DNA of 64,000 bases from Luteipulveratus flavus (GTDB taxonomy: Bacteria; Actinomycetota; Actinomycetes; Actinomycetales; Dermatophilaceae), in contig NZ_JAROAV010000028.1 of the NCBI RefSeq assembly GCF_029439465.1, forward strand, positions 124,001 to 188,000, written 5' to 3'. Positions within the stretch are counted from its first letter, which is position 1, and every line of letters begins with the position of its first letter. Below are positions 59,002 through 64,000 of this stretch, piece by piece. The position numbers and the translations under genes were made by a program. The notes beneath the pieces were generated by a model, which had not been told where the DNA came from, made no database searches, and saw only the letters and a program-made list of their open reading frames with translations.

Positions 59002-59832
59002 TCAGTCCTGCGCCTGGCGCAGCTCGACGTCGCCGCTGCCGGTGCCGAGCCGCAGCTCGACGTGCTCCTGACCGGGCTCCGGCTCGCCGACGGACGCGAG
59101 CTGGTTGCGCAGCCGGCCGCTGCCGGTGCTGATGTCGGTCCAGACGGGTGTCCCGGCCGGGACACCGACCTGGATGTCGCCCGAGCCGCCCCGAGCGCTC
59201 AGCGAGCCGCGCGCGATCCGGCCCACGGTGATGTCGCCGCTGCCGGTGGTGACGGTGGTCTCCGCGCCGACCTGGCCCAGCTCGACGTGACCCGAGCCGG
59301 CCTTCAGCACCAGCGCGCCGTGCAGGACACCCACCCGGACGCCGCCGGAGCCGGCGGACACGGAGGCGTCGCCACCGCACGAGCCCACCTCGAGCTCGCC
59401 GGACCCGGTCTTGGAGCGCAGCGCTCCCCCGACCTCGGCGACGGTCGCCCGGCCCGAGCCCGTGTCGATCTCCACCGATCCGGTGAAGGTCGGCACGGTC
59501 ACCCGGCCGGACCCGGCGGAGAACCGGCCGGAGCCGTACTCGCCGGTGAGCTGGACGTCCGCGGAGCCGGTCCGCGTGATCGCGTCGCTGCCGGACGGCA
59601 CGACGACGCTGACCCGCAGGTCCTTGACGAAGCCGAGGCGGACGCGGCGGCCCTTCGGCCCGACGACACGGACGTGACGTCCGTCCTGCGTCACGGTGAC
59701 GTCATCAGCGTCATCGCCCTCGACCTCGACCCGGGTGGTCCCGGTGTCCTCGGCGACGACGTCGACCTTCCCGCCGCCGATCTCGACGAACAGCTCGACG
59801 GGCTCGGGGGTCTCGAAGATGTACTCGGGCAT
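59002..59832 (-). CDS. DUF4097-type beta-repeat protein
   Basis: A 276-residue protein built of repeating short strands with Gly-Ser-Gly turns (TGSADVQL, GSGRVTVP, TGSGELEVG, GSGDITVG, GSGDVELR). This is the DUF4097 / putative adhesin beta-helix family, common in actinobacteria and often near transcription regulators or in stress operons. No signal peptide or membrane helix is visible, so it is probably cytoplasmic. ATG 59832 (MPEYIFETPEPV) has GGGAGATCC upstream. An operator-like element identical in layout to that before the RHH gene lies 38-60 bp upstream. Confidence 0.83.
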   Translation of the reverse strand: MPEYIFETPEPVELFVEIGGGKVDVVAEDTGTTRVEVEGDDADDVTVTQDGRHVRVVGPKGRRVRLGFVKDLRVSVVVPSGSDAITRTGSADVQLTGEYGSGRFSAGSGRVTVPTFTGSVEIDTGSGRATVAEVGGALRSKTGSGELEVGSCGGDASVSAGSGGVRVGVLHGALVLKAGSGHVELGQVGAETTVTTGSGDITVGRIARGSLSARGGSGDIQVGVPAGTPVWTDISTGSGRLRNQLASVGEPEPGQEHVELRLGTGSGDVELRQAQD

Positions 59833-59869
59833 GGCGGATCTCCCTCTCGATGGGTGTGGGGTATCGCAG

Positions 59870-59892
59870 GACGTCGGCGTGACGTCCCGTCA
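59870..59892. promoter_or_regulatory. Operator-like element, copy 2 (upstream of DUF4097 gene)
   Basis: GACGTC (59870-59875), N5, GACGTC (59881-59886), N, CGTCA (59888-59892). The two hexamers repeat every 11 bp. It matches copy 1 at 60453-60475 in 20 of 23 positions. Confidence 0.65.
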
Positions 59893-59912
59893 GGACGGGT
59901 GGGTGGTGGGGG

Positions 59913-60449
59913 TTAGAGCCAGCCGCTCATCCGGCGGCTGTCGCGGTGCCTCGCGAACGGGTCGAAGGAGGCGGACCGCGGGTCGGCGGTGTCACCCTGG
60001 GCGGCCGCCCGGACCACGGCGACCAGCCAGGTGTTCAGCGACTGGCCGGCCGCGGCAGCGCGCTCCTCGGCACGCTTCTTGACCGACTCCGGCAGGCGCA
60101 GCGTCACCCGCGCCAGTCCGCCGTCGGCCTCCTCCTCGCCCGAGGGCGCCGGCGGGACCGGCGGTGCGGGCGGGGTGGGCGGCTCGGGGGCGATCGACGC
60201 GCCGGCGTCGACGACGAAGTCCAGCCGCCGCCCGTTGAGCCGGACGTCGACGGACCCGGACGGCATCTCCGCGGTGATCTCGGCCGCCGCCTGGCTGACC
60301 GCCTCCATGAGCGCAAGGCGGGCCGAGGGGTCCAGCGCGAGCAGCAGCCGCTGCGCAGCGGCGCGACCCTCGTCGCCACCGATCTCGGCTGCGCGCTGCA
60401 GATCCTGGCGAAGGAGCTCGACGTAGGGCGTGATGTCCATGTGCACCAC
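59913..60449 (-). CDS. Ribbon-helix-helix regulator (HicB/Arc-like C-terminus)
   Basis: A 178-residue protein (175 from ATG 60440). The N-terminal 85 residues (ITPYVELLRQDLQRAAEIGG, VRLNGRRLDFVVDAG) resemble a HicB-like partly degraded RNase H fold, joined by a Pro-rich linker to a C-terminal RHH DNA-binding unit, ARVTLRLPESVKKRAEERAA with helix GQSLNTWLVAVV. The RHH strand would bind palindromic half-sites. Its start overlaps an operator-like element, suggesting autorepression. No toxin gene with a HicA signature is adjacent, so I call it a regulator and not an antitoxin. GTG 60449, GTG 60446 and ATG 60440 are all possible starts. Confidence 0.75.
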   Translation of the reverse strand: MVHMDITPYVELLRQDLQRAAEIGGDEGRAAAQRLLLALDPSARLALMEAVSQAAAEITAEMPSGSVDVRLNGRRLDFVVDAGASIAPEPPTPPAPPVPPAPSGEEEADGGLARVTLRLPESVKKRAEERAAAAGQSLNTWLVAVVRAAAQGDTADPRSASFDPFARHRDSRRMSGWL

Positions 60450-60452
60450 TAT

Positions 60453-60475
60453 GACGTCACCGTGACGTCACGTCA
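60453..60475. promoter_or_regulatory. Operator-like element, copy 1 (at the RHH gene start)
   Basis: GACGTC (60453-60458), N5, GACGTC (60464-60469), N, CGTCA (60471-60475). Each hexamer is the core of a perfect TGACGTCA palindrome. It lies 4 or 13 bp upstream of the RHH start codon, so repression by occlusion is expected. Confidence 0.7.
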
Positions 60476-60500
60476 AGCATCACTGTGCGTCAGGTCGACG

Positions 60501-61970
60501 TCAGGCCGGCGAGCCCTCCGTCGCGGGCTCCGCCATCTGCCGGTTGCAGTGGCGCTCCAGACCGAAGGCGGTGACGACGGTGCCAGCCAGGACGAGCGCG
60601 GCGCACCACCACATGGCCTGCCGGTAGGCGTCCGCCACCAGGTGGCCCTGGGCGTACTCGCGCCCGGACAGGCCGACCAGCAGCGGCAGCACCGCGATGG
60701 CCAGCAGCCCGGCCGTACGGGAGATCGCGTTGTTGATGCCGCTCGCCAGGCCGGAGCGGCTCGGTGGCGCGGCGGCGAGCACGGTGCCGGTCAGCGGCGC
60801 CACCAGCATCGACAGGCCGAACCCCATCAACGTCACGCCGGGGAGGATGTGCCGCCAGAACGACGGGTCGTCGGGCGCGAGGGCCAGGAGAGCGAGAGCG
60901 GCGGCGATCAGGACCGAGCCGGCGAGCATCGGCGTACGAGCGCCGTACGTGCTGGCGATGCCGCCGAAGCGGGAGGCGAGGAAGAGCATGATCACGCTCA
61001 TCGGCACGGTGGCCGCGCCGGCCGCCAGCGGACTCCAGCCGGCGCTGACCTGCAGGAACACCGCGATGAAGAACATGCTCCCCGACAGCGCGCCGTAGAC
61101 GACCAGGGTCACCAGGTTGATGACGCTGAAGGTGCGGTTGGCGAAGAGGGACAGCGGCACCATCGGATCGCGCTCGCGCCGCTCGGCGACGACGAACGCG
61201 ACGCAGGCGAGGACGCCGACGGCCAGGCTGAGCAGCGTGCTGACCGACGCGCCGGTGTCCGGCCAGGCGGTGAGTGCCCAGGTGATCCCGGCCAGCCCGA
61301 TCGGGGCGAGCAGGACCCCGGCCAGGTCGGTATGGTGCGACGCCTCCTCGTCCCGGGACTCCGGCGCCGAGCGCAGCAGGAGGAGCACGATCGCAGCGAG
61401 CGGGACGTTCAGCCAGAACGCCAGCCGCCACTCGATCCCGACCAGCCAGCCGCCGACGACCGGGCCGCCGGCCGTGGCGATGCCGAGCATCCCGGTCCAG
61501 GCGCCGATGGCCCGCATCCGGTCGTCGGGATGGAAGCTCGCCTGGAGCATCGCGAGGCTCCCCGGGGTGAGCAGGGCGGCGGCGACACCCTGCAGCAGGC
61601 GGGACGCGACCAGGATCTCGATGGTTGGCGCGAGGGCGCACAGCACCGACATGACGGCGAACCCGGCGACGCCCCACCCGTACACGCGCTTGCGGCCGAG
61701 CCGGTCCCCCAGTGACCCGCCGACCAGGATCAGCGAGGCGAGGGTGAGCGTGTAGCCGTTGACGACCCACTGGAGGCCGGCGAGGTCGGCCTGCAGCTCC
61801 TTGCCGATGCGGGGCAGCGCGACGTTGACGATCGTGCCGTCGAGGAAGGCCATCCCCGAGCCCAGGATCGTGGTGAGCAGCAGCAGCCGCCCCCGCTTCT
61901 CGTTCATCCGCAGCCCGGCGGACTCACCGACCTCGCTCACACTGGGGCCAACCGATGTGACCCGCGACAC
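60501..61970 (-). CDS. DHA2-type MFS multidrug transporter (EmrB/QacA family)
   Basis: A 489-residue carrier with fourteen predicted membrane helices. Diagnostic motifs are LDGTIVNVALPRIGKEL in helix 1, WVVNGYTLTLASLIL, the motif A loop GGSLGDRLGRKRVYGWG, and motif C GPVVGGWLVG in helix 5. Substrates are typically cationic drugs, dyes or peptides exported by proton antiport. The start is GTG 61970 (VSRVTSVGPS) or ATG 61907 (MNEKRGRLLL); the latter is the better family start and leaves a longer promoter region. The divergent MerR gene suggests drug-inducible expression. Confidence 0.9.
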   Translation of the reverse strand: MSRVTSVGPSVSEVGESAGLRMNEKRGRLLLLTTILGSGMAFLDGTIVNVALPRIGKELQADLAGLQWVVNGYTLTLASLILVGGSLGDRLGRKRVYGWGVAGFAVMSVLCALAPTIEILVASRLLQGVAAALLTPGSLAMLQASFHPDDRMRAIGAWTGMLGIATAGGPVVGGWLVGIEWRLAFWLNVPLAAIVLLLLRSAPESRDEEASHHTDLAGVLLAPIGLAGITWALTAWPDTGASVSTLLSLAVGVLACVAFVVAERRERDPMVPLSLFANRTFSVINLVTLVVYGALSGSMFFIAVFLQVSAGWSPLAAGAATVPMSVIMLFLASRFGGIASTYGARTPMLAGSVLIAAALALLALAPDDPSFWRHILPGVTLMGFGLSMLVAPLTGTVLAAAPPSRSGLASGINNAISRTAGLLAIAVLPLLVGLSGREYAQGHLVADAYRQAMWWCAALVLAGTVVTAFGLERHCNRQMAEPATEGSPA

Positions 61971-62001
61971 ATTCCGCTGCGAGGCCCTCGGCGCGTCCCG
62001 G

Positions 62002-62026
62002 TTGACTCTTCCACGGTGTGAGAGCC
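62002..62026. promoter_or_regulatory. Candidate MerR operator between MFS and merR genes
   Basis: TTGACT (62002-62007, a -35-like hexamer) starts an imperfect dyad GACTCT (62004-62009) / AGAGCC (62021-62026) with 11 bp between. MerR proteins bind such dyads next to a -35 element and activate by DNA twisting. The exact promoter is not defined. Confidence 0.5.
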
Positions 62027-62038
62027 CAGGCTGACCGC

Positions 62039-62857
62039 ATGACCGGCACCTCCGATCTCCTGCCCATCGGCCGCTTCTCCGCCCTCACGCGGATCAGCGT
62101 CCGGATGCTGCGGCACTACGACGAGCACGACGTCCTGCGACCGGCGTACGTCGACGACGCCACCGGCTACCGGTGGTACGCGACGACCCAGACCGACGAC
62201 GCCCTGCTCGTCCGACAGCTGCGCGACGTGGGGTTCGGCGTGCCCGCCATCGGTGCCCTGCTCGCCGCCCGGAACGGCTCCACCTTCGGCCACGCGCTCG
62301 ACCAGCAGCGCGCGGTCCTCGTGGACGACCTACGGGTGGCGTCGCACCGCCTCACTCTCATCGACCGGATGCGCGAGGCGCACCACCAGGAGCCGACCAT
62401 GGACATCACCATCGACAGCACGCCGTTCGAGGCACGCACCGTCGCCGCGCTGCGCGGCACGATCCCGACCTACGGCGACGAGCAGCAGCTGTGGGACCGG
62501 ATCCTCCCCGAGCTCGGCCGGCAGGGCATCGCCCTGACCGGGCCGTGCGGGGCGATCGACCTCGACGAGGAGTACCAGGAGCAGGACGTCGACAAGGAGG
62601 TCTTCGTGCCCGTCGCACCCGGCACCGAGGCCGCCGAGCCGCTGGCCGTGCGCGAGCTGCCGGAGCAGCCCGCCGCGCGCGCCGTGGTCACCGGGCCGTA
62701 CGAGCAGCTCGCTGAGGCGTGCGACCAGCTCGTCCGCTGGGCCGCCGACCGGGGCACCCCGGGCGTGGCCGGGATGCGCTACGTCTACCTCAACGACCCG
62801 AGCACCACCCCGCCGGAGCAGCTGGTCACCGAGATCTACCTGCCGATCAGCGGCTGA
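62039..62857 (+). CDS. MerR-family regulator with GyrI-like ligand domain
   Basis: A 272-residue regulator. The winged helix-turn-helix is at residues 8-65: IGRFSALTRISVRMLRHYDE and VDDATGYRWYATTQ. A coiled-coil dimerisation helix follows (ALDQQRAVLVDDLRVASHRL), then a GyrI-like/effector domain from about 122 (MDITIDSTPFEARTVAALRG) with ligand-binding Glu, similar to BmrR, which senses cationic drugs. ATG 62039 is preferred; GTG 62018 would begin inside the operator dyad. The divergent MFS exporter is the likely target (inference). Confidence 0.88.
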   Translation: MTGTSDLLPIGRFSALTRISVRMLRHYDEHDVLRPAYVDDATGYRWYATTQTDDALLVRQLRDVGFGVPAIGALLAARNGSTFGHALDQQRAVLVDDLRVASHRLTLIDRMREAHHQEPTMDITIDSTPFEARTVAALRGTIPTYGDEQQLWDRILPELGRQGIALTGPCGAIDLDEEYQEQDVDKEVFVPVAPGTEAAEPLAVRELPEQPAARAVVTGPYEQLAEACDQLVRWAADRGTPGVAGMRYVYLNDPSTTPPEQLVTEIYLPISG

Positions 62858-62889
62858 TCGGCAGGCGAGGACAGCACGACGGCACGGCG

Positions 62890-62918
62890 AAGGCCCCGGG
62901 ACGTGGTCCCGGGGCCTT
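62890..62918. terminator. Terminator between merR and tRNA-Tyr
   Basis: AAGGCCCCGGGA (62890-62901) pairs with TCCCGGGGCCTT (62907-62918) around CGTGG, followed by TCT. It ends the merR transcript and, on the other strand, the tRNA-Tyr transcript. Confidence 0.85.
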
Positions 62919-62929
62919 CTGCACTGTGG

Positions 62930-63010
62930 TGCCAGGTCAAGGATTCGAACCTTGGAAGCTTTCGCGACGGATTTACAGTCCGTTCCCATTGGCCGCTCGG
63001 GCAACCTGGC
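62930..63010 (-). tRNA. tRNA-Tyr (GTA)
   Basis: An 81-nt class II cloverleaf on the minus strand with long variable arm: acceptor GCCAGGT with ACCTGGC, anticodon loop with GTA (ACTGTAAAT), T-arm AAGGTTCGAATCCTT, discriminator A. It is downstream of clpP, 49 bp past its stop. Confidence 0.95.
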
Positions 63011-63059
63011 GTGAGTGCACGAGGAGGATAGCAACGGGACCGGGCAGTTCTCCAATCGA

Positions 63060-63662
63060 CTACTCGGCGGCGTCCTTGCGGTAGGCCACCACATGGTCGG
63101 CCAGGCCGTACGCCACCGCGGACTCGGGGTCGAAGATGCGGTCCCGGTCGGTGTCCCTTCGCAGCGTCTCGACCTCCTGCCCGGTGTGCTGGCTGAGTAC
63201 CAGCTCGGCAGCGGCCCGCAGCCGGATGACCTCGTCGGCCTGCAGGATCAGGTCGGGGATGGCGCCCCTCCCCTGCCCGGACGGCTGGCTGAGCAGCACC
63301 CGCGCGTGCGGCAGCACCCCGCGAGCGCCCTTCGTGCCGGCGGCCAGCAGCAGCGCGGCCGTCGAGCAGGCCTGGCCGACGACGGTGGTGGCGATGCGCG
63401 GGCGGACGTACCGCATGGCGTCGTACACCGCGAAGGCCGCGGTCAGGGAGCCGCCGGGCGAGTTGATGTAGAGGTTGATCTCGCGGGTCGGGTCCTGGGA
63501 CTCCAGGTGCAGGATCTGGGCGATCAGCGCGTTGGAGACGCCGTCGTCGATCTCGGTGCCGAGGTAGACGATCCGCTCGGACAGCAGGTGGCTGTAGACG
63601 TCCATCACCCGGTCGCCGCGCGGGTGGCTCGCGATGACGTTGGGGATCGTGTAGGTGCTCAT
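63060..63662 (-). CDS. clpP: ATP-dependent Clp protease proteolytic subunit
   Basis: A 200-residue ClpP serine peptidase. The catalytic triad is visible: Ser in VGQACSTAALLLAAG, His in LPHARVLLSQPSG, and Asp in RDTDRDRIFDPESA. GSLTAAFAVYDAMRYV and LYINSPGG are the oxyanion and handle regions. ATG 63662 (MSTYTIPNVIASHPRG) overlaps the stop of the upstream clpP (ATGA), so the two are co-translated, as actinobacterial ClpP1-ClpP2 hetero-oligomers usually are. Whether these are the essential ClpP1P2 pair or an additional pair is not clear from this window. Confidence 0.92.
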   Translation of the reverse strand: MSTYTIPNVIASHPRGDRVMDVYSHLLSERIVYLGTEIDDGVSNALIAQILHLESQDPTREINLYINSPGGSLTAAFAVYDAMRYVRPRIATTVVGQACSTAALLLAAGTKGARGVLPHARVLLSQPSGQGRGAIPDLILQADEVIRLRAAAELVLSQHTGQEVETLRRDTDRDRIFDPESAVAYGLADHVVAYRKDAAE

Positions 63663-64000
63663 CGCGCACCTGCCATCGCGCCCAGCCCGATCCGGGTCCG
63701 CGGCCTGGGGCGTACCTCGTCCAGGTCGTGCAGCACGTCGTCGATGAACCCGTACGCCTTCGCGGCCTCGGCGGTGTACCACCGGTCGCGCAGCGAGTCC
63801 TCGAAGATCCGCTCCACGGTCTGCCCGGTCATCTGCGCCATCAGCGCGAGGACGGTGTCGCGGGTCAGGCGCAGGTCGTCCGCCTGCAGCTCGATGTCGA
63901 CCGCGCTGCCGCCGATGCCGGCCGACCCCTGGTGCATCAGGATCTTGGCGTGCGGCAGGGCGTACCGGTACCCCGGCGTACCCGAGGTGAGCAGGAACTG
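63659..64000 (-). CDS. clpP: Second ClpP subunit, N-terminal end beyond the window
   Basis: The C-terminal 113 residues of a ClpP paralogue are present. Visible are the catalytic His in ALPHAKILMHQGS, the handle helix and the triad Asp region RDRWYTAEAAKAYGFIDDVL, close to the expected D-x-x-x-x-A-x-x-Y-G-x-I-D pattern. The Ser-containing segment lies outside the window. The handle DIELQADDLRLTRDTVLALM differs clearly from the downstream copy, consistent with two specialised subunits forming one barrel. Its stop overlaps the next clpP start. Confidence 0.88.
   Translation of the reverse strand, partial: QFLLTSGTPGYRYALPHAKILMHQGSAGIGGSAVDIELQADDLRLTRDTVLALMAQMTGQTVERIFEDSLRDRWYTAEAAKAYGFIDDVLHDLDEVRPRPRTRIGLGAMAGAR

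Noticed and set aside
59913-60449. HicAB-type toxin-antitoxin pair
   Set aside because: The HicB-like protein has no neighbouring HicA-like gene; the DUF4097 and MFS genes are unrelated to toxins.
59946-61715. Plus-strand open frame of 589 codons over the RHH and MFS genes
   Set aside because: Antisense shadow of recognisable genes, with Arg/Gly/Gln-rich low-complexity sequence.

Overview
This 64 kb window is a GC-rich, densely coded actinobacterial chromosome segment. Evidence: GTG/TTG starts, ATGA/GTGA gene overlaps, a C+ type L33, PknG/GlnX/GlnH and a two-gene ClpP operon. Gene order resembles Nocardioides-like Propionibacteriales (inference; no 16S rRNA is present). I see no transposase, integrase, prophage or CRISPR array, so the window looks like core chromosome.

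Layout. 1-6.7 kb: cell-envelope polysaccharide genes (partial GT2 glycosyltransferase, methyltransferase, large membrane protein) and the complete dTDP-L-rhamnose pathway as divergent pairs rfbA-rfbC and rfbB-rfbD. 6.7-10.5 kb: an MFS carrier and a divergent TPR-AAA ATPase / TPR membrane protein pair around a perfect palindrome. 10.5-23.3 kb: rpoC, rpoB, a 1168-residue double ABC exporter, rplL and rplJ, all leftward, so the exporter separates rplJL from rpoBC. 23.3-25.3 kb: two paralogous lipoproteins. 25.5-42.8 kb: two near-identical modules (putative membrane anti-sigma gene followed by a SigE-family sigma gene) bracket a ten-gene signalling operon: TelA, unknown, CbbX-like AAA+, GlnX, GlnH, unknown, PknG, PP2C phosphatase, VWA protein, FHA protein. 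42.8-49.7 kb: rplA, rplK, nusG, secE, tRNA-Trp, then DUF5709, an adenosine deaminase, murB, a HadB/HadA-like dehydratase pair and rpmG; apart from the inserted genes this matches mycobacterial rpmG-hadABC-trpT-secE-nusG-rplK-rplA order. 49.7-52.4 kb: tRNA-Met, tRNA-Thr, a DinB-like protein, and a TetR/aldo-keto reductase pair with two operator-like dyads. 52.4-58.8 kb: htdX, fabG4, fadA2 homologues and a divergent TetR-fadE5-like pair (fatty-acid metabolism). 58.8-62.9 kb: small protein, DUF4097 protein and a ribbon-helix-helix protein with a duplicated operator-like element, then a divergent MFS/MerR pair. 62.9-64 kb: tRNA-Tyr and two clpP genes, the first cut by the window edge.

The best candidate for an incompletely described system is the operon at 28.6-40.6 kb. 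It combines a periplasmic amino-acid sensor pair (GlnH/GlnX), a soluble Ser/Thr kinase, a phosphatase and a phosphothreonine reader with tellurium-type stress proteins (TelA, VWA) and a AAA+ remodeler. Kinase, phosphatase and reader all carry N-terminal zinc ribbons, and seven of the nine junctions overlap by 4 bp. The flanking sigma modules suggest a larger envelope/nutrient-stress neighbourhood, but co-regulation is unproven.
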